A stretch of DNA of 64,000 nucleotides from Eremophila alpestris peregrina (taxonomy: Eukaryota; Chordata; Aves; Passeriformes; Alaudidae), in contig WMCF01000003.1 of assembly GCA_009792885.1 (NCBI GenBank), forward strand, positions 11,635,001-11,699,000, given 5' to 3'. Under the pieces are notes generated by a model that worked only from the letters and a program-made list of their open reading frames with translations, had not been told where the DNA came from and ran no database searches. Made by a program: the position numbers and the translations under genes. Shown piece after piece: positions 40,054 to 51,725 of the stretch (the first letter of the stretch is position 1; each line of letters starts with the position of its first letter).

Positions 40054-40546
40054 TCATAGAATCACAGAACAACAGAGTTTGGAAGGCATCTCAGAAGATC
40101 TTCTGGTCTAATTTTTCACAGGAAACAGAGTCTAGATGAGATCATCTTGAAAACCTCTTGTGTTGGGAACTCCAGCATGTCCCTAGGGATGATGTTGCAG
40201 GGGATGACAGTTATCACTAAAAATTTTTTTCTTATATTGAGATGAAACCCCTCCTCACACAACTTGTACCCATTGTGCATTGTCTTCTCCTCTGTCCTCT
40301 TTGTAGCTGTTCTTTACAGCCTTGGATACTGTGATGAGGTGTCCCCAAACTTTCTCCTCTCCACAGTGACGTGATGTAGTTCCTTCAGTCTTTCCTCAGA
40401 GGGCAGGTTCTCTGGTCCTTTGGTCATCTTCATGAACTCCTTTGGACCCTTTCCAGTCTGTCCATGTCTGTCTTGAATTGTGGGGACCAGGAGTGAATGA
40501 GTGAATGCAGAACTCCCAGTGTGACATGACAAGTAGAGTGGGAACG
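40054..40546 (-). mobile_element. CR1 LINE 3' region, about 490 bases
   Basis: The + strand begins CATAGAATCACAGAACAACA, the terminal CR1 repeat in reverse. It continues through TTGGAAGGCATCTCAGAAGA, AACTCCAGCATGTCCCTAGG, TTTTTTTCTTATATTGAGATG, CTTGTACCCATTGTGCATTG, CTTCAGTCTTTCCTCAGAGG and CAGAACTCCCAGTGTGACATG. This is the 3' untranslated region plus the end of the ORF2 region of a CR1 on the - strand, with the longer 3' end of an older CR1 lineage. A 72-codon frame inside it (40314-40532, -) is a relic and not a gene. This is the longest CR1 3' end in the window. Confidence 0.93.
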
Positions 40547-43209
40547 TAAATTTGAAATTTGCATCATCATTCCAGAGGATGGAACTGGGACAGAAAATGC
40601 ATAGAATTCTGTACAGAGGTGGCCAAATCCACAGCTCCTAGTTTCCTTCCTTGCTTTCCAAAGTCAGAGGGTCCATGAACAGACTTAGTTGAATGGTAAT
40701 TAAAATACATTATTTTTCGTACATAGGACAACTCCTGCTTGGTGTAGTCTGAATGAATCTGTTCCCCAAAAATGCATCGTCACAGTGCAGGGAAGCAAAG
40801 ACATTTCACATGTGCCTTAATGACAGCCACAAATAGATTAGCTGTGTTGCCTAATACACAATTTACACTTCCTTGATTTGCTTATAAATTTTAAAACTTT
40901 AAAAAATCTTTTGTACTTTACCAGTAAGAGGAAAATTAATTATCTATTGCATTTTTTCCTGAAGTGTAAATTTCTAATTTGGACTTTGGCATATTAGGGC
41001 TTTTTTTCTTATCTCTTGCTTTTACTAGCTTTAAAATGCTGCCATTCACCAAACTTGGAAATTATCACAACAATCTAAACTTTCACATAGTAAAAATATT
41101 TATGCCCTGAGGCACAAAATATTTTGTCATTTGTTCAAAGTCTCATTTAAATGATAAATATGATCAGCATTTAATCATTTCTTTAGAAAATAACATTAAG
41201 ACGTGCCAATTTTTCAATGAACTTATTCATACTGATTCTAATAAGCCGAACAACTTGTTTTGGCTGCAGCTATCTTTTTTCCATATGGAAGTGCTTCTAC
41301 TAGCTTTCTTCCAGATTATGTGGTTGAGAAGAGGATGTGGAGAAAAGTCCTGCACTGTTTTTTGTGGCACAAATTCATTTTGAGGACTGAAACATGCAAT
41401 GTAAATTGCTCTCAGCATGGCTGCACCCTGAGGGCATGTTTTGGTACCATTGCAACTGTACCTTGGCAATCTGTGTCGAAATTCATGAAGTGTTGTAACA
41501 GGTCTAAGGATGCAGACAGTTTCAGCATGTGTCTGCAGAGACAACATGCACCTTCTCTTACGTGCACTGCACTACTCCCTCTTCTTCAGTACCTCTTCTT
41601 CAGAGGTAATTTTAGCAGGTTTCGGATGGAAGACAAAGGTGATGCTACAGCAAAAAGACCACACAGAGCCGTACAATGAAAAGAAGAATTTCTGTTTAAA
41701 AAAGAACAAGCTTGTTTTCTAACTACCTAAATGAAGGAGGGGGGAGATAGTAAAAATGAAATTATTACCAAGAAAGTTCCATAGTTAATAGCTCTAGAAA
41801 AATAATGTTCCTTACTTCCCCATAGCTTTAAATACAAATTTCTGCAATCCATTTTGTACTAAACCAATGATATTATTGTGAGCTCTGCTGTCAGCCTGAA
41901 TGAGGACCATGCTACTGTCTCTGTTCTCACCTTCCATCCAGGATATTTATTGGTCCTTTCTTCACAGACTCAATGCACTATGGAGAAATTAGAAATTAGG
42001 AATATCTACTAAGAAAATTTATTGTCGAAAAAATATGTTCTTATATGATGATTTTTACACAGACATCAGAAGAAACTGAGATTTGAGTTGATAGGACAAA
42101 ATAATTTGCTTCCATGGCCATCCTGGAACATGGCATTACTGTGTCAGCTCCTTGTTCTCTTCTTTAGATTTTGAATTATCAACTATCACACTATAGGGAG
42201 CAGAATAAGCATCAGTAAATGAAGGTCATAATCTGGAAAAGGCCAATGCTAAATGTAATAAATCTTTGTGGAATAGAGAACTGTAAGGAATAGAACATCT
42301 TCCAGATGACCATGCTATATCTGGCACACACAAATTTCTGACACATACATGGCAAAAATAGTTGTGGAATTAGATAAGAGAAAAAAGCAATGAAGAAGTG
42401 AAAATAATTTCCTAAATGTCCCAAGGTATCTCAATAGGTATTTTCATTGTGTTAATAGTTATCTCAATGTTTGGAATCATCCAGATTATACTGTATAATT
42501 GTTTTAATACAATGAATGCAAAAATGCAGTCATTTTCAAGAACTGGAACAGATTTATTAAAACTTTACATGTATTGAGCCACAAAATGGAATATGAAAGA
42601 AATAGGAAAAATTAATAACAGACATAAAACCCAGAAGGAATAAACTTTTACAGACAAGAAGAAAAAGCAAAGGAAAAAAAGGATAAGCCACCCTTGCTCA
42701 AAATTAATTCTTTTAAGTATTTTTCATGTGCATCACATCAAATTATACTTAACAGAATAGCATTCATATGTGTGTATGGAACAGAAATAGTTCTGTAACT
42801 AATGGTGGCAGAAGTGAAAAATCTTCAAAGACTAAGAACAATTTCTTAAGCATTTGAATGTTAGCAAAAGCTAACTGAGCTATTTTGAGTTACTTTCAGA
42901 TCTGTAACACTGATCACAGAACCACCTCCCTTATGAGACTGTCATACTCTTTTTTTGGTCAGCATAAAACACTGAGATGGCTTTTCAAATGTCTTAATTG
43001 CTGTCCTGAACTCATGGAAAGGTCAATGGAAAAACTCTCCTATTGACTTCAGTAGGAGGGACTGAGATCTTGCAGTAAACATTTTAGAAAAGTTCTACAC
43101 ATTGTGAGAATGTTTTTAGGGTATTTTGGCACTGTTTTTATCATTGGCCTTGTCCCTTCAGGTTTGAGTTATTTTACAAAGATACAAGAGGCACAGAATT
43201 TTTCACTTG
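40547..43209. other. Non-coding stretch; two opposed unexplained frames
   Basis: Mostly AT-rich non-coding DNA. At 41227-41679 a 139-codon frame on + and a 106-codon frame on - overlap in DNA of more even base composition. Neither shows a domain I recognise and both lack splice or promoter context. They could be part of an old unrecognised repeat or a decayed retrocopy, or chance. No CR1 or LTR match was seen. Confidence 0.5.
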
Positions 43210-44117
43210 ATGTAGGTCCCAGTCTGCTGAAAGCTGGCTAGTGTTTTACCAGTTTTCAAGCAGGGAAAGGATGACCCTAGAAACTACAGGCCTGTCAGTC
43301 TCACTTCAACATCTGGTAAAATTATGGGAGATATTGTCCTTCACACCTGAAGGACAATGCAGCTTCCTGTCACAGGCAGCAGAGCTTCATGAGGAGAAAG
43401 TCCTGCTTGTCAAAACTGATTTTCTTTTACTGTAACCCACACATGTAATGCATGTAGCTGATCCAGGACGGCCAGTAGATGTAATCATTCTGGATTTCAA
43501 TAAAGTTGTTGATACTGTCTCCTCTACAGGATCCTTCTCTACAGGATCCTTCTGGAAAACATGTCCAGCACACAGTTGCATAAACACATCATGTGATGGG
43601 TGAGCAACTGGCTCACAGGTCAGGTGCAAAGGGTTGTAGTGAAGGGGGGGACATCAGACTGGTGACCTGTCACTAGTGGGGTTCTGCAGGGCTCTATTCT
43701 AGGCCCTCTGCTTTCCAACATCTTCATTAATAACTTGGACACAGGACTGGAAAAGATGCTAAGTTTTCAGGTACTAAATGGGGTGGAGCTGTTGACTAAC
43801 TCAAAGCCAGAGAGCCCCTGCAGTGAGACATATACAAATGAGAGGGCTGGGCAATCACCAACCATATGAAACTTAATCAAGGGCCAGATTCTGCTCCTGG
43901 AATGGGACGAGCCTGGATGTACATACAGTCTGGGGAAGGAAACTCTGGAAAGCAGTGCTGTGGCAAGGGACCTAGGGGTCCTGGTCAAAGGTGAGTTGAA
44001 CATGAGTCAGCAGTGCCCTGGCAGCCAGGAGGGCCAACACTGTCCTCCTGGGGCTCATCAGGCACAGCATCATCAGCTGGGCAAGGGAGGGGATTGTCTC
44101 ACTCTCCTCTGCTCACC
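43210..44117 (+). mobile_element. CR1 LINE ORF2 (reverse transcriptase) fragment, inactivated and 3'-truncated
   Basis: The translation near 43260-43310 gives GKDDPRNYRPVSLTS, a hallmark of CR1 reverse transcriptase. Further on, TAGTGGGGTTCTGCAGGGCT (about 43675) encodes the VxQGSxLGPLL motif region, followed by ATCTTCATTAATAACTTGGA. The FADD-type catalytic box expected near 43760-43780 is scrambled by small deletions. The frame shifts repeatedly, and a 15-base tandem duplication sits at 43522-43551. The match ends at TCTCCTCTGCTCACC (44117) with no 3' untranslated region or terminal repeat, which is unusual because CR1 copies are normally 5'-truncated; a later deletion is likely. The sequence is GC-richer than the flanks. 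The open frame at 43241-43435 is in the wrong phase and is not a gene. Confidence 0.92.
43522..43551 (+). repeat. 15-base tandem duplication inside the CR1 relic
   Basis: CTCTACAGGATCCTT occurs twice back to back (43522-43536 and 43537-43551). CR1 relatives have one such stretch after the GATACTGTCTCC context, so this is a duplication that arose after or during insertion. It adds 15 bases. Confidence 0.9.
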
Positions 44118-44765
44118 TTAAACCCTGTGTTCTTTACCCTTTCTCTTTAAGGTCAGAAAAATAGCACAAACACATTGGTTGGTTTGTGGTGCTCATGCAA
44201 AAAAAGTACAACCATGAGAACCCATAAGTAAATGGATTATTTAGAAAAACAAAAAATTCAAATATCATGATCAAATATACTAAGTTCCTGAAGCCGTTTA
44301 TCTATCAACATTTCTCTGTTTCCTTTTAAAACCTTTCATTCAGTAAAACATGGGATGAATTTCATGTAGGGAACTTGGCAAATATATACGTATTATATGT
44401 CATTTTATGGCATAGGTCTTACTTTCTCCAAATAGGATGTCAGACACAGCTTAGGCTGTATGAGCTGAGCTGTCTTCAGCTATGATACAGAAGCAGATTC
44501 AGGCAGAATATGCACAGCTGAACCAGTATGTATTTCCAATCCAGCAGAGCTGTGGCTGAATGCCAAATAAGCAAATAACATCAAAGCATTTTACAAGTAT
44601 AGTGAGGTGAATTGTAATGATTTACAACCATTTTCCCCATTATAATCCAGGAGACAGCCCAGTCTCTACAAGCTGAAGGAATCAGCAAGGCCCAAGAAAC
44701 CCCTCAGGTGGTGGTGCCTCCTGTTGGCTATTTTGGAATGGGTGACAGATACATCAGAGATGACC
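44118..44765. other. Non-coding spacer between two transposable-element relics
   Basis: The first 500 bases are AT-rich and unique-looking. From about 44640 the sequence becomes GC-richer (CCAGTCTCTACAAGCTG, CCCTCAGGTGGTGGTGCC) and may already belong to the LTR-like element that follows, but I could not set a boundary with confidence. Confidence 0.4.
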
Positions 44766-45393
44766 TGTTATGGGTCAACCCCAGAAGGCAACTAAGGACT
44801 ACACAGCTGCTTGCTTGCTCTTCCCAAGAGTGATGGGGAGAGACCTGGAAGGGCAAAAGTGAGAAAACTCATGCATTGAGATAAAGACATTTTCATAGGA
44901 ACAGCAAAAGCCATGCATGCAAGCAAAGCAAAACAAGGAATTCATTGCTTCCCATGTCCAGGCAGGTGTTCAGCCATTCCTAGGAAAGCAGAGCTCCAGG
45001 AAATGTAACCACCACTTGAAAAAACAAACACTACCACTTCAAATATTCTTCCTTGTTTCTGCCAAATTCTATTGTACATTATGTCATAAAGTATGGAACA
45101 TCCTTTTGGTCCATGGGGGGTCAGTAGTCCTGGCTTGTGCCCTCCCAGATATTTGTGTGCCCCCAGCCTACTCACTGGCAGGGAAGGAAGAGAAACAAAA
45201 AACCTGGGTGCTGTGCAAGTGCTGCTCAGCGATAGCTAAAGCATCCTCATCTTATCAACACTGTTTTGGTCACAAACCCAAAGTGCAGCATTCTATGATC
45301 TATTACAAGTAAAATTGAAACTAATATACTAAACATTAGTAAATTAACATACTTAATTAAACTTAACTCTATCTCAGCCCAAACATGTCCCCA
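44766..45393 (-). mobile_element. Probable avian endogenous-retrovirus LTR (solo, degraded)
   Basis: The segment begins TGTTATGGGTCAACC, ends at ...CATGTCCCCA and so has TG...CA borders about 630 bases apart. It resembles a dispersed avian LTR-type repeat that I know in outline: blocks GAGATAAAGACATTTTCATA, GGAAAGCAGAGCTCCAGG, GTCATAAAGTATGGAACATC, AGCCTACTCACTGGCAGGG, CTCAGCGATAGCTAAAGC and TATCAACACTGTTTTGGTCAC occur in that order. The minus orientation is inferred because the polyadenylation-like and TATA-like blocks of that family lie on the other strand. About 40 bases near 45316-45358 look like an insertion. A 131-codon frame (44917-45312, +) across it is not a gene. No internal retroviral genes are seen and no target-site duplication was found, so the exact ends and family are uncertain. 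Confidence 0.55.
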
Positions 45394-45499
45394 ATTTTCA
45401 AAGGTAATGCACCCAGAGGAGTTTTCTTGTGGGCCTAAATAAAGACAAGATGATCACTTGCCAACTACAGTTTAAAGCAGATTTTTGAAAATTTTATTT
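45394..45499. other. Short non-coding spacer between repeat-like blocks
   Basis: About 100 bases of AT-rich sequence that separate the LTR-like segment from the next GC-rich block. Nothing recognised. Confidence 0.5.
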
Positions 45500-46165
45500 A
45501 TTGCAAATTACTTTTTTTTTTTTTTTGACTGGGTCCTGGGAGGCAAAAGATCCCCAAACCCAAAACCAACAGCAAAAGGAAACAAACATTTACACGTTTG
45601 GTGAAAACACATTTACTCCTTCTTTCCTTGTCTCAACTTTACTACCATGCTCAGCTTGTCTCCAAGTATCTCTTCTCCCCATTCATAGTCTCAGTCTCAC
45701 ATTTTGTCATAGGCACCTGTCTTCCACCCCTTCATCCCACCACGTTACACTCAGTCCCTTCAGCAGGACAGTGAGCAGTGTGCACAGCTGGGACACAGCA
45801 GTTTCATTCTGCTGCTGCTTCCATCCCACCTCTTTGTCATGCTTCTGTGGGGGTCCTGCACGGTGCTTTTCCTAGGGAACTCTATGTTCTGGCATGCTCA
45901 TCCATGGGCCTCAGTCCCTTTGGGGATCTATCAGTGCCAGAAGCTTGGATGATGCACTCAGCCTTGGCTTGCAATGGGCCTGTTGTGGAGCTGTCTGGAT
46001 ACAGCTGTGTCCAGCAAATGTCTCCTACAGGAGCTAGCCATGAAATCCTCACTCCCTCCCAAAACCTTACCATCTACACCCACTACAGTTCTGTGACACA
46101 ATGCTATGTGGTTTGTCCATTCCTGTTTGCTGGTTTCCCTTTGCCCAAATAGACAGGGGACAGAG
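45500..46165 (-). mobile_element. GC-rich repeat-like block, family not assigned
   Basis: A sharp switch to GC-richer sequence starts after a 16-base T run (about 45511-45526) and ends near 46165. Blocks such as GTCCTGGGAGGCAAAAGATC, TCCATGGGCCTCAGTCCCTT, GAGCTGTCTGGATACAGCTG and CCCAAAACCTTACCATC recall dispersed LTR-class repeats of songbird genomes, read in antisense. Two 124-codon frames overlap in different phases (45501-45875 and 45778-46152, +), which is what relic repeat sequence often gives. The T run could be the poly-A of a - strand element. It may be part of the same retroviral insertion as the neighbour at 44766-45393. The assignment rests on memory of repeat texture and needs a library search. 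Confidence 0.4.
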
Positions 46166-49100
46166 AAATGCTCTTCAACACTTCTGAACCTTATCAGGAA
46201 CTGGACAGTCCAGAACCATGAGTATTCAGTTTCCTAACTTCCAAATGTAATAGACATGTATGGAAATTTCACCCAGAAATCATAATGTTCTGGTAGGGAA
46301 AATTCCAACCCATCTGACATACCATTATATTTTCTCTTATCTTTAATATGTCATAACTGCAATAAAAAACAATTTTCTCTGAAGGCTTTGATGCTTCCCT
46401 GCACCATTAGTCTAATGCTATAAAACTGCTTAGTTTTACTATTGACATTATCCTAAACAATGTCACATCTCAGAGCATTCCAAATTCAAATCAGGGACCT
46501 TTAAGAATGTTCTTATAACATGAAGTAATGCCAAAAGTCTTCCAACCCTAATTTTAACAAGCTGAATCACAAATATCCAAATCTCTGGACTTTTGAGATT
46601 CTGCCATCAATAAAATCCTATTTCTGTAACATCTCTAATGCTGATTCTTGGTTATTTAAATATATGTCTAAAGTGCTAATGAGTTGCAATGCCCTGTATG
46701 TATTTTTGTATTAAATCTTATTTTTTAGATGAATATATTTCTATTGTAATATAGGTGAATGATAATCAAAATCTTTAAGGACAGTGAATGTTATTGCCAT
46801 TCAAAGACACAATACAGTGTCTTGATTCAAAATATTAGCAACATCCCACTCTACATCTTCCTAGGGAATCAGAGGATATTTAATAATCTTCCAACCAAAC
46901 TGTGATCTAACAATTTTTTGTGTTAGTGCCAGAACAACTTTCCTCTGAGAATAATGTTCATAATCTGTAGACAGTCCTGTCTGACAAGGTCATAAATAGA
47001 AAAGTTCTACTTTATTCAAATAAGGAAGAACTCAATTTCATTGTTGAGTCTGATATTTAAAATGTAGGGAAGAATAAGAACTCAAAAATTCCGTTCCTAT
47101 ACTGATCACATTCTCAAACACATGTAATTTATGCCAGAATTAGATTTAATATGCAGACAGTTTCAGTTTAATATAAGCACCCAGTTTGGCGAGAAGAGAA
47201 TGAACCACTTTTTCAGTAACCAGTATTTGCTACTGAGAAAGTGATACAACTTACTGTTATATGACATTACACAAGTACACAAATGTATTGAATTGCAAAT
47301 TACTAAAAATATGATTGTTAAAATGGACAAAACACAATATCATCTTCTAATACAGACTTCCCAGTCTCAGAGGGAGGACACAATTCAAGAATAGGCTTAT
47401 GGTCATTTTAGGTCTAGAAACAACAGGGCAAAGTTCTGCTCTTTCCTCACAGTTCCTCTTAGATTACAGGGCAGTTGCAAAAGGCAGTATTTTCAAAACG
47501 AACTTGTGAGTTTTTCTTGTTCAGCTAGAGTTTCCTGATATTATCAGGCTTCATATTACAGTGATGTCAGAAGTCCCTGGGAAGTATCTCAGCTACTGAA
47601 ATACTCCATATCTATCACTGGAGAATACATACCTCAGATCATTATCGTGTGAATCGTATTAATTCCTTTTTTCCTGCTTGTCAGTGCCATTTTCCTTGTC
47701 TATAAACTCCTTGGAGAGGAGTTATTTCTTACTGTATATTTTGCAGAGTTCTTGACACAGTGGGACCCTGACCTTGATGAGGTTTTGGCTTTCTTCAATA
47801 TGATTAATTACAATTAACAGTTTGAACAATAATAGAAAGCACTTTGATGCTCCATTAAGACAGATCGGCATTTTCATTTCGATTTGTAATGTGGGGTTTG
47901 ATCAGTTAAAAAGTAATCTACAAAAATCCATCTGGAGAGTAAAATAAATTAGTTCCACATTTCTCCTGTCACATAAAACTGCTGTCATATGAAAAACAGT
48001 CCACATTTGTGTTAATTTCTGATCTGGCATAAGGCACTATTGGTTAGTCTTGATGATGGCATCTGAGAATTTTACACTATGAGATCACTAATTTAAGACA
48101 TTTGTGAGCTCTGAACCATAGAAAGGTACTCAGAAATTAATGTCATTTTATGCAGTTCATATCCTGGATTCCTTTAAAGTAAGCATTCAAAAATGAATAT
48201 TTTTATTCAATAATAAACAAAGCCGTTGTAAGGTGTATATTTTAACATCTGTTAAAATGGCAATAAAATCTGCATTAGTCTGAGGAAATATATCTACTAC
48301 TAAAAACTTCCTATGAATTACGGCATCTGCTCTGACTTCCTCCAAATATATTTTGAATGAAAAATCTTAAACATTTTTAGATAAAATAGGACAAAATATC
48401 TAAATATTACAGTCTGTTCACCTATATATATACACTGTATATAGACATGGAATTTAACCCCGCCTCATGGGATTTTGTACCACATATTTCATTGAGAGCA
48501 ACTTTGTATTATCATGAAGATATATAATTGTATAAATTATCTTGATTAACTAGTTGACTTAGTAATAACTTTGACAGCAACATTGAGGAGAAGGAAAAAA
48601 GTCAGAGGCATATAACCATGAGAAGAAATATTCATAAAGAGAAATTCCTTCCATGTTCTGTACTGTGTCAGTGAAGTGCAGTAATTTATAAACAGGAGTA
48701 TCTCAATCTCCAGTGCAATTTCTTTTCAAATTATAACTACAGGTATACATGATAAACCAGTCTTTACTTTCCAGGAACATTTATGACAAATAACCAGGCT
48801 TCAAGAAAATCAAATAGCCTAAAGAAGTTTACAGATTTATTTGGCAAAGTGTACATCTAAATTAAATAATATTTTTACTATGCAAGAAACAAGTTCAAAA
48901 TGTTTCTTACAGTAGCTTGTAAAAGGACATGATTCCTAACACGTTTTCTGAGTTACCTCTAATAAAATATTAACATTGCAGCTCATTGCAGCATCTTGTC
49001 ATCATCCATTACAATATTCATCCCAACATTTTAAATCCATGTTTTTTGAGCAATCTTCTACAGAGGGTTTTGCTGTGATATCTCATCAAAACCAAAAAAG

Positions 49101-51617
49101 AAAGCGCTAAATACATGTTATGGTTTCTCTGCATGACTCCAGCTCAAATAAAATGTCATTGTAGATTGTACAAATCACTATGAACAAATGCAGTCTGCAA
49201 GCCTGGTGTAAAACATCCCCAGATAAGACTCTAAGACTATCAAATGCAGCTTTGGGACACGCTTTTGTCCCCTTCATCTTTAAGCTCATAGCTCAATCCA
49301 ATTATCCACAATTTAGACTCTGCCAGTGATTTGTGTACACTTGTGTTGCAGAGCAGGATTTTTTTGTATGACTCAAGTGTAAAACTTCAGCTTACAAGCC
49401 AAAAACATCTTCAAAAAGAAACCCATGAAATGAAGCAGTAAAAGCATGAGACAGGACTATGATACAAAAAAATTACAAGCCCCCCACTTTCTAGTCATAT
49501 ATCAAATATCACCTCAATAAATTATTTTAAATTAAATTTCCTTATTTTGTTAATCAAAGAAAAAAAAAGGGAAAAAAAAGGATTGTATGAAAAAATTTTC
49601 TTTCAAATATAACAGGACTGAGGGGTATTTGGGGTAGAGCTACATAAAGTTTGGAATTCCAAGACAAAAGCCACTAGGACTTAAAACAAGTCAGCATTTT
49701 CCTGGAAGTTACTTGTCTGTGTATTATTTTTGACATTATTTCCACATGCAGTGGAGCTAGAAATACAGAATCAGATCTTTGGTTCTATCCCACTAAAGTC
49801 TAGAATATTGGCCTTGTCCTCTGGATAGAAATATTTTCAGGTTTTCATTAAATATATTATAACAAGAAATTATATGGCAGCTATATTTCTCTAGCTCTCT
49901 GTATATTCTAAATGTCATCACAAAATGAGAAGGCCATGTGAGTTTCTGTCTACTAGATTCTGCGTGAGGATTCCTCACAATACACTGTCCTTAAATATTT
50001 TCAGAGCTCCATTAGAACAAGAATGTTTTGTTTAGCTGTTAGAATCCTTTTGGAATTAATTTCAAGTTCTGACTTGCCATGTCGTTTTAGTCACATGGTA
50101 CCCTAAGCATTTTGAAGTCACATTTATTCTAATAATTTATTTGATGGAAAAACAACCTAAGAAATTTCAGAGGATTTTCTGCTAGCAATTATTCTGCTTT
50201 TCAGTGTAATGTGTCTGAGAAGAGGTTAAAACCCCTTTTTAAGGCAGAAATTGTACAAGATTTTATTAATAACATTTAATCTTGCACAAGATTTGAATAT
50301 ATAGGCAGCAAAAGGAGATTTTTACTAAAAAATTCAGATTTCAACTACAGTACTAAGTTATTTGATAAGACAACACTTGAGGGGCCAAATGATTTTGTTA
50401 GGATCACCTATACAAAAGAAATAAAATTGGTGGACTTCAACAGTAGTATCTTAGCATTCTATTACTACTCCAGGGAAAAAATGCAACTCTGTCTAGGAAA
50501 AGGGACCCAACAAAGATTACAGTGACACACTAACTTGTGGCTGATGTCAGAGTATACCAAAGCTGTTAAAACCATTGTATATTAGAGTATACAAGAATAC
50601 AGTCTATCAAATGGCCTTAACCTGTCCCTGGACACCACGTGAAGGACACCTTATGGAAAAATGTTTAAATCACAATTCACAGTCAAAAAAAATCCCAGCA
50701 TACATCACATGTCACCTGAATGTCTTCTGTTCCACTGATCTGTTTATATGGGCTGTTTCTATTTGAATCAGTTTGAGAATTTAACTTTTAACAATGCATG
50801 ACAAAACCACAGTGATTTAGAGAAAAACTTAAAAGTAATTCTTATTTAAGTAAAAGTAGCTGTGTTTAGTGTGACATCTATTGAAATGATAGGCTATACC
50901 CATCCATTAAATTACATATCCCATTCCAGAATTAAAGAACTCATATTCCTAAATCCTAAAAACCTAACAAGCAAACATGATACACAGCCAAGACAAAACG
51001 CAGTATCTAAACACAACAGAAATATCCCTATTGTTCTCCCAGCTGAGTGCCTCCCATCAACTCGTTACACTTTTACCATCTCTGAGTTACCACTGTGAAA
51101 TGATTTCATGACTTATCAAGTCATGGTCATGCATGTTTGCCAGCTTTCAGTGCAAATGGTAATTATAACCATTGCAAATGATACATCTTCCCAGTGCTTC
51201 AGATTCAGTGAGTTAACCTTAAATGCAAGGCAGATTTAAAGATGAACAATTTACTTAGATAAAAGGAAACAGAAAATATAATTAATCATTTGCCTATCCT
51301 TCAACCCGAGTTGACAAAACCATGGTGCAACTTTATTGAGCTCAAAATTGAAGGGTGACAAGGTTAATGCATAGCTTTAGACCTCATGGTTTCATTAGCA
51401 AACACATTACAGACTGCAAAGCTGAACTGACAGTAATGCTAGGCCCAAACAAAGTAAATAATTATTGGCTTGGCAAATGAGGAAGCACTTGCAGAGTTTG
51501 TTTACGGTTAGGTTTTGGAAAATTCATGTTGGCAACAAGTCAAATACAGTTTGACTAGTAACTGTGACAATTGCTCACAGATGCAGCTGGAAGAACAACA
51601 AAAGAATGGATTTATGG
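46166..51617. other. Long non-coding stretch, no gene recognised
   Basis: AT-rich sequence with only short frames (at most 78 codons, 50862-51098 +) and an A/G-rich patch near 49558-49582. No transposon, RNA gene or exon-like segment was recognised. Confidence 0.55.
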
Positions 51618-51725
51618 TTTTTTTTTCTCCCCTGCATTTTTCCCCCCTTTGTTGTCTTTTTTCTTGTGCTGTTTCTTCTTTCTCTTTTTTCTCTCTCTTT
51701 TTTTTTTTCCCTTTTTTTTTCCTTA
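51618..51725 (+). repeat. Polypyrimidine tract, about 108 bases
   Basis: Almost pure C/T on the + strand, with runs of T broken by CTCCCC, CCCCCC, TTCTTCTTTCTC and CTCTCTC and a few purines in the first half. The second half (about 51665-51722) is nearly uninterrupted pyrimidine and could in principle form triplex (H-DNA). Several overlapping frames here are low-complexity (Phe/Leu/Ser on +, Lys/Glu/Arg on -) and are not genes. Confidence 0.9.

Noticed and set aside
44917..45312. 131-codon frame rich in cysteine, which might look like a secreted protein
   Set aside because: It lies inside the LTR-like repeat and matches non-coding repeat blocks.
45501..46152. Two 124-codon frames as candidate genes
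   Set aside because: They overlap in different phases within a repeat-like GC-rich block and have no domain.
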